A stretch of DNA of 64,000 nucleotides from Cyclonatronum proteinivorum (GCF_003353065.1 NZ_CP027806.1:2066501-2130500); one strand, 5' to 3'; numbered from the stretch's first letter, positions 1 to 8,994 are shown. A program made the numbers and translations. Notes: generated by a model not told the origin, from the letters alone.

Positions 1-1
1 T

Positions 2-76
2 CGTCATTTCGAAGATTCGGCCTATAAACAGGCGATTCTTCATCTGATTGAAACTCTCAGGGATCGCGAAAACTAA
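2..76 (+). CDS. C-terminal end of an unidentified protein (partial)
   Basis: An open frame enters from the left edge and ends at a TAA at 74-76, giving 24 residues ending in HLIETLRDREN. It lies just upstream of the bamD-like gene on the same strand. The fragment is helical and charged and too short to assign to a family. It is included because the frame is open to the window edge and the next gene starts 43 bases later. Confidence 0.45.
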   Translation, partial: RHFEDSAYKQAILHLIETLRDREN

Positions 77-119
77 ACCAAGGTTCCGCTCACTTTCATT
101 AACGTCCAAAACGTAAGCT

Positions 120-965
120 TTGAAGTTATCCTCATCATCAGTTTTAATTTTGCTGACCCTAATTCTGGGCAGCTCCCTTTTACTCAGTTGTACCAATCAA
201 AATCAAATCCGTCCGGGAGACTCTCTTGAAGTAGCCTTCGATAAAGCGATGGCTTTTTATGACCGCGGGCGTTTCGGTGACGCGGCACAGGCTTTTGAAA
301 CGGTAATTACCGTTGGTCGCGGCACGGATATCGGGCAGGAAGCACAGTTTTTTCTGGCAGAGAGCTATTTTAAAAACAGACAATATCGCTTAGCTGCTTC
401 TGAATATCAGCGCTATCACATCTTCTTCAACCGCTCCGACAGATCACCTGACGCTCAGTTTATGGAAGCTTACAGCTATTACCTGCTGAGTCCCCGCTAC
501 GAGCTTGATCAGACAGACACGTTTCAGTCAATCGAACTTTTTCAGCTGTTTGTGAGCCGAAACAGGGCGTCGCCCCGGGTCGAAGAAGCGGTTCAGTATA
601 TTGATGAAATGCGTGAAAAACTGGCGCAAAAGAATTTTTCTGCCGCCAATCAGTATATGCGTTTGGGGCGCAGAACGGCCGTAAACTTCAGGGCTGCTGC
701 CATCTATTACGGTCTTACGATCGACAGATACCCTGAAACCAGTTTTGCAGAAAAATCACAGGCAAATCAGATTCGGGCCTGGGTTTATTTTGCTGAAAAC
801 AGCACGCTCAACCGTCAGGAAGAACGCTTTAACAAGGCAATCGAGTCCTATGAGACCTATGTGCAGCTGTTTCCGCGCGGTGCGAACCGTTCATTGGCTG
901 AAGAATATTTCGACCGTGCGGTACAAGGGCGTGATCAGGCAGTAAGTCAGCTTGCGAACCTTTAG
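120..965 (+). CDS. bamD: BamD-like outer-membrane assembly lipoprotein
   Basis: Protein of 281 aa with a signal peptide ending in a lipobox (LLLSC, Cys24) and then helical TPR-type repeats, as in YfiO/BamD, the lipoprotein that works with BamA to insert beta-barrels into the outer membrane. Repeat-like stretches include the segment AMAFYDRGRFGDAAQAFE (about 43-60) and later pairs near 180-260. The start must be TTG at 120, because an in-frame TAA sits at 114-116 and the signal peptide begins right after it. Length fits the family (about 240-290 aa). Other TPR lipoproteins look similar, so the family call is good and the exact orthology probable. Confidence 0.82.
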   Translation: MKLSSSSVLILLTLILGSSLLLSCTNQNQIRPGDSLEVAFDKAMAFYDRGRFGDAAQAFETVITVGRGTDIGQEAQFFLAESYFKNRQYRLAASEYQRYHIFFNRSDRSPDAQFMEAYSYYLLSPRYELDQTDTFQSIELFQLFVSRNRASPRVEEAVQYIDEMREKLAQKNFSAANQYMRLGRRTAVNFRAAAIYYGLTIDRYPETSFAEKSQANQIRAWVYFAENSTLNRQEERFNKAIESYETYVQLFPRGANRSLAEEYFDRAVQGRDQAVSQLANL

Positions 966-974
966 AAGCCGGAT

Positions 975-1009
975 GTAACCCAGCAAAGCTGAAGCTTTGA
1001 CAGGGTTAC
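975..1009 (+). other. Long hairpin between bamD and nadD
   Basis: GTAACCC at 975-981 pairs with GGGTTAC at 1003-1009, and inside it CAAAGCT pairs with AGCTTTG around a 2-base loop. No T-tract follows, so it is not an ordinary Rho-independent terminator. It lies in the 71-base gap before the nadD start and could act on the nadD mRNA or stabilise the bamD 3' end (inference). Confidence 0.5.
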
Positions 1010-1036
1010 CGGACGGGCTGGTAGTCCCATCAAATT

Positions 1037-1636
1037 ATGCGACAGACAGCTGGGGCAAAAATAATCGGTATTTACGGGGGCAGTTTTGATCCGGTACACA
1101 AAGGGCATGTTTCCGTTGTGAAATCGGTCTTATCAGACGGCGCTGTAAATGAAGTTTGGATTACCCCTGCTGCGCAATCCCCATTTAAGCACAATGGGGC
1201 CGTTTGCCCGTTCAGGCACCGCTCAGCGATGCTTAAACTTGCATTTCAGGATGAAATGCGGGTTCGGGTTTGCGAAATTGAACAGGAGCTTCCGAAGCCC
1301 AGCTTCACCCTGCAAACCTTGCGGACCTTACGTGCGAAATATCCTGCTTACAGCTTCATGCTGTGTCTGGGGAGCGATAATCTGCGTCATTTTACCGCAT
1401 GGCATGGGTATGATGAAATACTGAAAACAACAAAACTGCTTGTAGCCCTGAGACCTGCCTTTTCAGCTGATGCGATTCCCAAAGAAGTCCTGAAGTCTGT
1501 GCAGTTTCTGAACCATCAGCCTGTAGCTGTTTCCTCAACCGATGCACGTGCGAAACTGCGTACCGAACAGTTTTCGCATGACGTTCCTGATGAAGTGAGC
1601 GCCTATATCAAGGCACATAAGCTGTACGAAACCTGA
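1037..1636 (+). CDS. nadD: Nicotinate-nucleotide adenylyltransferase
   Basis: Makes nicotinic acid adenine dinucleotide from NaMN and ATP in NAD synthesis. The 199-aa protein has the nucleotidyltransferase motif GGSFDPVHKGH near residues 14-24 (the family's GGTFDPxHxGH) and the C-terminal SSTDARAKL segment that corresponds to the ISSTxIR motif. Length is normal for bacterial NadD. It follows bamD on the same strand after a 71-base gap containing a hairpin and converges with tadA 16 bases downstream. Confidence 0.93.
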   Translation: MRQTAGAKIIGIYGGSFDPVHKGHVSVVKSVLSDGAVNEVWITPAAQSPFKHNGAVCPFRHRSAMLKLAFQDEMRVRVCEIEQELPKPSFTLQTLRTLRAKYPAYSFMLCLGSDNLRHFTAWHGYDEILKTTKLLVALRPAFSADAIPKEVLKSVQFLNHQPVAVSSTDARAKLRTEQFSHDVPDEVSAYIKAHKLYET

Positions 1637-1652
1637 ATTATGGCTACAGGTC

Positions 1653-2138
1653 TTATCGTCTGCCTTTGAAGAAAAGCTTTAACAGCGCACTGCATTCTTC
1701 TTCGAGTATACTGTGTACAATTTCAACCTGATGATTGAGCTTTTGGTTGGATGAAACGTTCATCATAGTACCACAGGCACCTGTTTTGGAATCAAGGGTG
1801 CCTATGCAAATCTGCTTCAGACGTGCAAGCACAGAAGCGCCGGCGCACATCGGGCATGGTTCAAGCGTGACATAGAGCGTACATTCCTTCAGGAATTTAT
1901 CGTTCAGCGTGCTGCAGGCAGCTGTAATTGCCTGCATTTCAGCATGGGCGGTAGGATCGCTTAAGGTCTCCACAAGATTATGACCACGTCCGATCACCTG
2001 ATTTTTATGGACTACCACTGCGCCAACCGGTATTTCTCCCTTCTGCATTGCGAGCTGAGCCTCATTCAAGGCAAGGCGCATAAATCGCTGATGATTGCGC
2101 CATGCAGAAGGATCTGTAGGTTGCTGAAACGGGGCCAA
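1653..2138 (-). CDS. tadA: tRNA-specific adenosine deaminase
   Basis: Deaminates A34 to inosine in tRNA-Arg(ACG). The 161-aa protein has the zinc-dependent deaminase signature: HAEMQAI (zinc His and catalytic Glu) near residue 65 and PCPMCAGA (two zinc Cys) near 95. The N-terminal MRLALNEAQLA segment is also typical of TadA. All three zinc ligands are present, unlike in AccD and Tdk of this window. It is a single gene on the minus strand between nadD and apt. Confidence 0.93.
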   Translation of the reverse strand: MAPFQQPTDPSAWRNHQRFMRLALNEAQLAMQKGEIPVGAVVVHKNQVIGRGHNLVETLSDPTAHAEMQAITAACSTLNDKFLKECTLYVTLEPCPMCAGASVLARLKQICIGTLDSKTGACGTMMNVSSNQKLNHQVEIVHSILEEECSALLKLFFKGRR

Positions 2139-2259
2139 TTTTTTAAGTCGTGATTAATTCAGTATTTTAGTTAGTTATTAGAAATGTAAGCATTCAAATG
2201 GTAAAATTGTCGTTTTTATATTCATCAACAATCTATGATCTGTCCCGGGGAAGAGTGCT

Positions 2260-2802
2260 ATGGATTCCATAACTAAAGATGAGCACGCGTTTTTGCTGTC
2301 GTGCATTCGTGATATTCCGGATTACCCCAAGAAAGGGATTATTTTCAAAGATATCACGCCGCTGCTGCAAAATCCTGAAGCTTTGAAAATCACCACCGAA
2401 GCCCTTACACGTCCTTATCGTGGTAAAGAAATCGATCTTGTGGTAGGACTTGAATCACGTGGTTTCTTGTTTGGTCCGTCCGTAGCCCAAAATCTGGGTG
2501 CAGGCTTTATACCCGTCCGTAAGCCCAATAAGCTGCCTTTTCATAAAATTGCAGCAAGCTACGAACTTGAATATGGCGCAGATACGGTTGAAATGCATAG
2601 TGATGCCGTAAAAAAAGGACAGCGGGTACTTATCCATGACGATTTAATTGCAACAGGTGGTACTGCCGCGGCAGCTACTGAGTTGGTGCAGAAATTAGGT
2701 GGCGAAATTGTCGGCTATTCGTTTCTGATAAACCTCAGTTTCCTTAACGGAAAAGACAAGCTCGATAAAAACGGGCTTTTTGAGGCCGTAATAACGCTCT
2801 GA
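2260..2802 (+). CDS. apt: Adenine phosphoribosyltransferase
   Basis: Salvages adenine to AMP with PRPP. The 180-aa protein shows FKDITPLL near the N-terminus, GLESRGFLFG in the middle and the PRPP-binding loop DDLIATGGTA near residue 126. Length matches bacterial Apt. The upstream 120 bases are A/T-rich and shared divergently with tadA, so they should carry both promoters, but no clear promoter elements stand out. Confidence 0.95.
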   Translation: MDSITKDEHAFLLSCIRDIPDYPKKGIIFKDITPLLQNPEALKITTEALTRPYRGKEIDLVVGLESRGFLFGPSVAQNLGAGFIPVRKPNKLPFHKIAASYELEYGADTVEMHSDAVKKGQRVLIHDDLIATGGTAAAATELVQKLGGEIVGYSFLINLSFLNGKDKLDKNGLFEAVITL

Positions 2803-2877
2803 TATTTGCGTATTTTGTAGCTGCAATTGCCGTAATTTTCAATATTATCACACGACCCTAAATAACCCTAAAACAGT

Positions 2878-3333
2878 ATGATGACAAAGAATCTAATTCA
2901 TATATCCATGCTTGTGCTACTGACGCTAACGCTTTCAGCTTGTGGCGGTCAGATGGTAATTCAAAATGTGAATTTTGCCCACCCCTTTGAAATGGTAATG
3001 GAGGCGGATGCAGAAGCCAATGTCTCAGATACCCGCTCCGGACTTACCTTCAGCATGGACAAAATTCTTGAGAAAGAAAATATCAGCCGTGCCGACTTTG
3101 CGGGCACAAGTGTCCACATGATTCGTAATCAGGATGGGCTGTACTTTTTGACTGCCCCCGGCTTCCGTCATGTATTTATTCTTGAAAGCGGCGAAGGTGA
3201 GTTAAAAGAAGCTGAAACGGTAAGAATACCCGGAGAGCGTTTGCAAAACCCTGCATTTAACCAGCGGGCACCCTTCATTCAGCTCGTTGACGGCGACCGC
3301 ACCTTCAGTCTTTCCGCAACCGGACTAAATTAA
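2878..3333 (+). CDS. Small putative lipoprotein, function unknown
   Basis: A 151-aa protein with a lipoprotein signal peptide: a hydrophobic stretch ending LTLSACGG (lipobox Cys near residue 22). The mature part has no recognised domain and looks like mixed beta-strand (for example GLYFLTAPGFRHVFILESGEG). A second ATG at 2881 is an equally good start. It precedes the coiled-coil membrane protein at 3395 by 61 bases, so the two may be co-transcribed. I do not recognise a family. Confidence 0.72.
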   Translation: MMTKNLIHISMLVLLTLTLSACGGQMVIQNVNFAHPFEMVMEADAEANVSDTRSGLTFSMDKILEKENISRADFAGTSVHMIRNQDGLYFLTAPGFRHVFILESGEGELKEAETVRIPGERLQNPAFNQRAPFIQLVDGDRTFSLSATGLN

Positions 3334-3394
3334 GCCCACACACGCTATTGCGTATTAAGATTTTAAAACACAAACAAACCAAAGTATTTTTATC

Positions 3395-4651
3395 ATGAAT
3401 CTTTTTGTCAGAGCATGCTTCATCCCTTTGTTCCTGATATTTTTTGCAGGGATAAATCAGGATATTATTGCACAGCAGTCTGATTTTCAAATTGTTCGCT
3501 CCTATCAGACGGAGTACAATGCTGTAATGGGGCAACTTCAGAATATTGAAAGTCTTCAGGATGCCGAAGATGTTATCCTGCGAATCAATCAGCTTGAGCG
3601 TGAGTTTGATGAGCACGCATCGCTTATCAACCGGTTTATTTATCCGGATGAGTTTACGGCGCAAATCAGCAATCTTCGTGAAATTTCCCGTGCGGCACGC
3701 GCTTACCTCGTCCGTATCGGAGAGCAGGCGGAGACCATAGAAGAGCTGACAAATCAGATTTCGGAGCTTACCTCCGAACTCGAACGTTTCAGCGACGAAA
3801 CAGAAAGCCTGCGTTCGCAGCTCCAAAGCATGACACGCGACAGAAATGCGAACAGAGCAATGGCACAGAGTCTGAGACGTGAGCTCGATTCACGCGACGA
3901 TTTCATCCTGAATCTTGTGGATTCCCTGTTTGTAGCCTACGATAACCTTGATATCGCAAGCCTGACCGCAGCTGAGCGACAGGAAATGACGCTGCGCGCA
4001 GACCGTGAAAACGTTGTAGGACACATTCAAGGAATTGTCGAAAGCAATATTGATTTCATTGATACGCACGGCGATTTATCAAGCGAAGAGTTTCTGCGCC
4101 TGCGTACGGTTCAGCAGCGTTTTTCAGAATCATGGGGAAGCCTGGGGACACGCCTCGCCGAAATGTATGAATCCTCTGCATCGCAGCAGGAGCAGGTTGA
4201 ACAGGTTAACGACCTGATGACAACCTGGAATAACCGGATTGAGCAGAGCGTCTGGCGTTCACTCGAAAACAGTTTTGCAAATGCAGGAATTAACCTTTCC
4301 TCTTTCAATAGCTCTGCCTCGTTTTATGCTGCGCTTAATACGCACATAGACGGAGCCATCCAAAGAACCATGGAAGAAGGTGGTAGCGAAGAAGAGTTAA
4401 GCCGCTACAACACATTTGCAGGCATCTGGTTCAATGATGTGAAGGAAAGGTGGCATGCCTTTATCGTAGAAGGCCGCGTGCTTACCTTTGAAAATATGGC
4501 TACAATTGACCGTAAGCTGAGTGACTGGAACGTAAATGCACAGCCTCCGGGACCCAATTATCTTCTGTTTGTCATTTTACTCGGGCTGGTTGTCCTAATC
4601 CTCCTGGTAGTCGTACTTACAAAAGCTTCCGGTACAAAACCGGCAAAATAA
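3395..4651 (+). CDS. Secreted coiled-coil protein with C-terminal membrane anchor
   Basis: A 418-aa protein with an N-terminal signal sequence (cut probably after IIAQQ), long coiled-coil segments with heptad-like Leu/Glu/Arg patterns (roughly residues 30-165) and one strong transmembrane helix near the C-terminus (YLLFVILLGLVVLILLVV), followed by a short basic tail. This predicts a mostly periplasmic rod anchored to the inner membrane. No enzymatic motif is visible and I do not recognise the family. It is followed by a good terminator at 4685-4727. Confidence 0.72.
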   Translation: MNLFVRACFIPLFLIFFAGINQDIIAQQSDFQIVRSYQTEYNAVMGQLQNIESLQDAEDVILRINQLEREFDEHASLINRFIYPDEFTAQISNLREISRAARAYLVRIGEQAETIEELTNQISELTSELERFSDETESLRSQLQSMTRDRNANRAMAQSLRRELDSRDDFILNLVDSLFVAYDNLDIASLTAAERQEMTLRADRENVVGHIQGIVESNIDFIDTHGDLSSEEFLRLRTVQQRFSESWGSLGTRLAEMYESSASQQEQVEQVNDLMTTWNNRIEQSVWRSLENSFANAGINLSSFNSSASFYAALNTHIDGAIQRTMEEGGSEEELSRYNTFAGIWFNDVKERWHAFIVEGRVLTFENMATIDRKLSDWNVNAQPPGPNYLLFVILLGLVVLILLVVVLTKASGTKPAK

Positions 4652-4684
4652 ATCTGTTCAGCTTTACAGCTTTGAAGATTCAGA

Positions 4685-4727
4685 AAGGTGGTTTGCGGTG
4701 TTCTCTGTCCGCGAATCACCTTTTTTT
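4685..4727 (+). terminator. Rho-independent terminator after the coiled-coil gene
   Basis: A 13-bp stem (AGGTGGTTTGCGG with CCGCGAATCACCT, including G-T pairs) is followed at once by seven T. It sits 34 bases after the stop at 4651. Confidence 0.85.
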
Positions 4728-4849
4728 ATGTGACTTATGTTTTTCGAAATGAATCAGCAGTTTGCTTTGTTGCGCTTCATAAGTTATAATTGAAAAGCGA
4801 CGCTTACGCTTTTCTGGTTTTATTCAACATTTCTATTGCAACCACTCCT

Positions 4850-5368
4850 ATGCTAACTAATCCTAATCTTAGGCTGATTGACGCCCTTCGTAAAACAGCA
4901 AAACGTCTCGATTCCGGCGCTGAATACAACTGGTGCCACATGGGACGATGTAATTGCGGTCATCTGGCCCAAACCATTACCGAATTGTCACCCGCTGAAA
5001 TCCATGAAATGGCATTGCTTAAAGCAGGAGACTGGACCACGCAATCTGTAGAACACTGTACAGCTACAGGACTCACCATAGATCACATTATAGCATCCAT
5101 GCTTGAGCTGGGGCTTACAAGGCAGGACATTGCTAACCTTGAACGGCTTGCTGATCAGCGCGTTCTTATGCGTATTCCGCTCGAACGGAGAAAAGAAATG
5201 AGTCATAAGAACAGAGCGGATGTTGTCTTATATATGAATACTTTAGCGCAAATGCTTGAAGAGCAGCTTCTTAACTCTGTGCCGCCCGCAGAAGTGCTCT
5301 TATCTAAGATTTCGGAAGAAACCAAATCCAAAAGCATAAAATCGAAAATTGCGGTAGTAAGTCAATAA
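4850..5368 (+). CDS. Conserved-looking cytoplasmic protein with a Cys/His cluster, function unknown
   Basis: A 172-aa protein starting at the ATG at 4850 (MLTNPNLRLIDALR); the longer frame from 4790 begins with an unlikely hydrophobic leader. The most striking part is NWCHMGRCNCGHLAQ near residues 27-41, with three Cys and two His in 11 residues, which could hold a metal. The rest is predicted helical, with a repeated hydrophobic heptad in EQLLNSVPPAEVLL. No known enzyme family is recognised. A strong terminator follows 17 bases after the stop. Confidence 0.7.
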   Translation: MLTNPNLRLIDALRKTAKRLDSGAEYNWCHMGRCNCGHLAQTITELSPAEIHEMALLKAGDWTTQSVEHCTATGLTIDHIIASMLELGLTRQDIANLERLADQRVLMRIPLERRKEMSHKNRADVVLYMNTLAQMLEEQLLNSVPPAEVLLSKISEETKSKSIKSKIAVVSQ

Positions 5369-5385
5369 CAGAAATAAATTTTGAG

Positions 5386-5421
5386 AAAAAAAGACCTGAT
5401 GTTGAATCAGGTCTTTTTTTT
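5386..5421 (+). terminator. Rho-independent terminator
   Basis: GACCTGAT (5393-5400), a 5-base loop, and ATCAGGTC (5406-5413) form a perfect stem flanked by an A-run before and eight T after, so it can end transcription in both directions. It closes the gene ending at 5368. Confidence 0.92.
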
Positions 5422-5552
5422 GGAAGAAGATTTCTGCTACGAGTATTCCATTCGTGTTTTCTATCCGATTAGCTTTATATTACTAAGGCGTGCAAACCAG
5501 CATGGTTGTATCATTCATTTTTGTAACATTAGCCTCCTACAATTAGTCATAA

Positions 5553-6269
5553 ATGGAAGTCCTTAGCTCTGGTAAAACATCGTTTAAAGTAGAAGTCCCT
5601 TACAAACTATTTCAAACCGGCGAAAATCGTCCAAAGCCGCTCATCGTGTATTTGCACGGTTCCGGACAAAATATTGAGGGTTTTGAAAAAAAGATGATAT
5701 CGCTTCAGGGTATAGAAGCCTATCATTTGTTCATTCAGGGACCGTATCCTGATTTCAGGAAAGTTAAGCACAGAGGCAAATGGGGTTTTGGGTGGTATTT
5801 GTATAACGGGAAGCAGGGTGCCTTTAAAAAGTCGCTTGAGTACACATCTGAGTTTATTCAGTCTATTATAGATACCGTAACGCTGCGTCTGCATGTGAAC
5901 CGTTTGTGTATTATCGGCTATTCTATGGGTGCGTATCAGGCAGGCTATTTTGCCTTCAGCAGATGGAAGCATACCAATGATCTTATTATGATAGGTGGCC
6001 GTTTGAAAGCAGAGTCCTTCAACGAAAAGCGTTTTCGCAAATGCGGGCACATAAATGTGATTGCCATACATGGCAAGCAAGATACAATTGTCCCGATAGA
6101 GGCGCAGCGGGAAGCGCTCAACTTAATTAAAGAGCATGGTGTGCCTACACGAATGATTGAACTTGAGTCAGATCATAAAATGACAGATAACGTACCTCAC
6201 CTAATCATTGACACCCTTAGTCAAATTGGGTACGATACCGTCAAAATTACGCAGGATACCAATCAGTGA
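5553..6269 (+). CDS. Alpha/beta-hydrolase, carboxylesterase/phospholipase-like
   Basis: A 238-aa cytoplasmic hydrolase. It has an oxyanion-type segment LIVYLHGSGQN near residue 30, the nucleophile elbow GYSMGA (Ser near 130), an acid in HGKQDTIVP (Asp near 174) and a C-terminal His in SDHKM. This order is that of the esterase/phospholipase or dienelactone-hydrolase branch. The substrate cannot be read from the sequence. It is followed after 34 bases by a response regulator on the same strand. Confidence 0.82.
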   Translation: MEVLSSGKTSFKVEVPYKLFQTGENRPKPLIVYLHGSGQNIEGFEKKMISLQGIEAYHLFIQGPYPDFRKVKHRGKWGFGWYLYNGKQGAFKKSLEYTSEFIQSIIDTVTLRLHVNRLCIIGYSMGAYQAGYFAFSRWKHTNDLIMIGGRLKAESFNEKRFRKCGHINVIAIHGKQDTIVPIEAQREALNLIKEHGVPTRMIELESDHKMTDNVPHLIIDTLSQIGYDTVKITQDTNQ

Positions 6270-6303
6270 GTTTGGTACTATTTTTTAGTTAAATACAGGA
6301 AAA

Positions 6304-6984
6304 ATGAAAGTATTAGTTGTCGAAGACGATGTTGATATCATAAAGCTCATAAAAATAGTACTGGAGAAAAATAAGTTCGAAGTTGAAATTGCGGAAACAG
6401 GTACACAAGGGCTGCAATATGCGTTGTCCAAAGACTTTGACTGTATCGTTCTTGATATCGGGCTGCCTGAAATAGATGGTTTGGAAGTATGCCGTGCCAT
6501 ACGAAATCATAAAATAACGACACCTATTCTCATATTATCTGCCTTCGGAGAGACGGATACGAAAGTTTCAGGACTCAACTATGGGGCGGATGATTACATT
6601 GAAAAGCCTTTTGAAATTAAGGAGTTGCTTGCAAGAATACACGCGCTCATTCGAAGAAGCAAGCAGCAAAGTCCGGATCAGAGCTATAGTTGTGGTTCAC
6701 TTAAAATTGATTTGGTAGCGAGATCATTTAAAGTGAAACACAAAGATGTGAGCCTTACCAATAATGAGTTTGAGATAATGGCTTTTTTGTTTAAAAATAG
6801 CAATCGTATCGTAAGTATTGATGAGCTTTCTGATTATGTATGGCCAAACGGGGATCGTAAAGAAACCAATCATGTGAATGTGTACATAAGTTATATTCGT
6901 AAAAAAATCAGTGCGATTGACACAACACCATACATTATAACTGTTAGGTATAAAGGGTTTAAGCTCATAGAACCTGATTCCTGA
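6304..6984 (+). CDS. OmpR/PhoB-family response regulator (orphan)
   Basis: A 226-aa two-domain transcription factor. The receiver domain has acidic residues VEDDVD at 6-11, the phosphoacceptor Asp51 in VLDIGLPEIDG, and the conserved lysine in YIEKPFE near 100. The C-terminal winged helix (about 125-225) has the NEFEIMAFLF and NHVNVYISYIRKKI segments typical of Trans_reg_C. No sensor kinase is encoded next to it; trmH follows 19 bases downstream and may share the transcript. Confidence 0.92.
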   Translation: MKVLVVEDDVDIIKLIKIVLEKNKFEVEIAETGTQGLQYALSKDFDCIVLDIGLPEIDGLEVCRAIRNHKITTPILILSAFGETDTKVSGLNYGADDYIEKPFEIKELLARIHALIRRSKQQSPDQSYSCGSLKIDLVARSFKVKHKDVSLTNNEFEIMAFLFKNSNRIVSIDELSDYVWPNGDRKETNHVNVYISYIRKKISAIDTTPYIITVRYKGFKLIEPDS

Positions 6985-7003
6985 AAATTCTTATCAGCAT
7001 TAC

Positions 7004-7753
7004 ATGATATCCGGATTGCAGGCCAATGGTGCAGGTTCAGGTCATTCAAATGACTTAAAAAAGCAAATTTGCCGGCATTTAGAAAAATTTGTTACAACAC
7101 AGCGCCTTACAAGAATGCGGCAGGTGCTTGATAAGCGTACCCGATATGTAACGGTTGTACTCGAAGACATCTATCAGCCACACAATGCAGCGGCAGTGCT
7201 AAGAAGCTGTGAGTGTTTTGGGGTTCAGGATGTGTATGCTGTTGAAGGCCGCAATACGTTTGATATCAGCAGTAAAATCAGCCGCAAAGCACATCAATGG
7301 CTAACCTTACATACTTTTAAGCAGGCGGAAGCCGGAGATGAGTCCTGTTTTAAAGCGTTGAAAAATAAAGGGTACAAAATTGCAACGCTGACGCCTGAAG
7401 CTGAAACACGGCTGGATCAGCTGCCGCTTAATCTCCCTTTAGCATTCGTTTTTGGGACCGAAAAGGAAGGGGTATCGGCTTTGGCAAGGAATGAATCCGA
7501 TTTTCAGGTGCAGGTACCAATGGCCGGCTTCTCAGAGAGTTTTAATGTATCTGTAACCGTTGCCATCACCCTTTATGAGACAATGAAAAGACTGCGTATG
7601 CCGGAGATAGAATCAGGTTTTCCGCTTTCCCTTACTTCAGCCGAAAAAGAAGCTATATGGTATGTATGGCTCAAAAATACGGTCAAGAAATCCCAATTGC
7701 TGGAGCAGGAATTCCTTCAAAATATAAAACGCGCAAGTAATCCGGGCAAATAG
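7004..7753 (+). CDS. trmH: tRNA (guanosine-2'-O-)-methyltransferase TrmH, SpoU family
   Basis: A 249-aa SPOUT methyltransferase expected to methylate G18 of tRNAs. Motif 1 reads YQPHNAAAVLRSCECFG (conserved N and R), motif 2 FGTEKEGVSA and motif 3 SFNVSVTVAITLYE, the knotted SAM site. The C-terminal extension after residue 195 is the part that separates TrmH from short SpoU proteins. It converges with the M23 peptidase gene. Confidence 0.9.
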   Translation: MISGLQANGAGSGHSNDLKKQICRHLEKFVTTQRLTRMRQVLDKRTRYVTVVLEDIYQPHNAAAVLRSCECFGVQDVYAVEGRNTFDISSKISRKAHQWLTLHTFKQAEAGDESCFKALKNKGYKIATLTPEAETRLDQLPLNLPLAFVFGTEKEGVSALARNESDFQVQVPMAGFSESFNVSVTVAITLYETMKRLRMPEIESGFPLSLTSAEKEAIWYVWLKNTVKKSQLLEQEFLQNIKRASNPGK

Positions 7754-7879
7754 ATGAATACGCGATGTGGGTTTTTATGAAACCTGCATATGGGTCAGAC
7801 TATAAATATGTGATAATATTTCACAACAGTCGCTATTATCGCTCAGCAGGCATTTTGCAAGGGCTAAACCTGTAAAGGT

Positions 7880-8854
7880 TTATTCCAGCAAGCCCCTTTG
7901 CTGTGACCGGTGAATGCGGGTAAAGAGCTGATATTCCTGTGGGGTGAGATCAGCAAATAAATAGTTCAGCGGATCAACGGGCCTGCCATTGCGGTGTATT
8001 TCATAATGAAGGTGCGGACCTGATACGACGCCGGAGCGGCCTGTATAGCCAATGTGCTGTCCTCGGGTAACCTGCCTGCCAGCCCTGATGCCCTCACCAA
8101 GCGCAGATAAGTGCGCATAGCGCGTCATGTAGCCATGTCCGTGATCGATGTCGATGGTGAGTCCGTAGCCGCCGGCTCTGTTTGCGGCATATTTGATGAC
8201 CCCATCGCCCGGGGCATAAATAGGAGTTCCGATGCTTGCACGGAAGTCAAGGCCCTCGTGCATACGGCGAACGCCAAGCACAGGATGGGTACGCATACCG
8301 AAACCACTGAGTATGATGCTGTCAATGGGACGAAGGATGGGGAGATGCCGCATTTTTTCATTATTGCGGTTATAAAACTCTCTGACTTCATCAAAACTAT
8401 ATTGCTGTATTCTCAGTCGCTGTTCAATATTCTCTAATTCTGACGACGTTTGTCTCAGCAAGGCCGTAGTCGAAGGGGCTAAGCCTTCAAAAGAAACAAA
8501 TAAATCAGCACCACCAGCACCCGCCATGCGCTCATCCTCATTAATGGGCTCCATCCCTAAAACAGTTCTGTAAACTTCGTTATCTCTTAATGAAATATCG
8601 TAGAGACGATCAGAGAGCTGACCGATCACGTTCTGATGTTGTAAGTGCTGATTCAGAAGTACACGGTTCTCAGCTCTGAGTGCAAGTTCGGCCGGCGATC
8701 CGGAAAGGTAAACCAGCGATGTAATAAAAAAACCAGCTACAACTATACCTATTAGTAGGCTTGTTGTCAGTGTATGAAGAATCTTGTCCTTTTTTGAGTA
8801 TTCAACAACAACAAACTGACACTGATGCGGATCGTAGTAATAGAGATTTTTCAA
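7880..8854 (-). CDS. Membrane-anchored M23 peptidoglycan endopeptidase
   Basis: A 324-aa protein with a short cytoplasmic N-terminus, a transmembrane helix near residues 30-52, a coiled-coil stretch (about 60-165) and a C-terminal LytM/M23 domain. Zinc ligands are visible as RMHEGLDF (HxxxD) and GPHLHYE (HxH), so the peptidase should be active rather than an EnvC/NlpD-like degenerate activator. This architecture is common among Bacteroidota cell-wall hydrolases near division or shape genes. It stands alone here. Confidence 0.9.
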   Translation of the reverse strand: MKNLYYYDPHQCQFVVVEYSKKDKILHTLTTSLLIGIVVAGFFITSLVYLSGSPAELALRAENRVLLNQHLQHQNVIGQLSDRLYDISLRDNEVYRTVLGMEPINEDERMAGAGGADLFVSFEGLAPSTTALLRQTSSELENIEQRLRIQQYSFDEVREFYNRNNEKMRHLPILRPIDSIILSGFGMRTHPVLGVRRMHEGLDFRASIGTPIYAPGDGVIKYAANRAGGYGLTIDIDHGHGYMTRYAHLSALGEGIRAGRQVTRGQHIGYTGRSGVVSGPHLHYEIHRNGRPVDPLNYLFADLTPQEYQLFTRIHRSQQRGLLE

Positions 8855-8994
8855 GACGGAGTTAACTGTTTATAGTCGCGCTTTTGAAAGTCAAATCAAG
8901 GCGGATTAGTTTTGCTGAATAAGATAAGCGCAAGCCGTCATATTTACAAATACTCCGGTCTGTAATTGAGTTGTGCAGTTTGGGTAAGCTTGGC

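Noticed and set aside
975-1036. A c-di-GMP-like riboswitch before nadD
   Set aside because: GGGTTACCG resembles part of such an aptamer, but the rest of the conserved core is missing.
5381-5566. Small plus-strand open frame after the Cys-rich gene
   Set aside because: It runs straight through a strong terminator and has no family resemblance.
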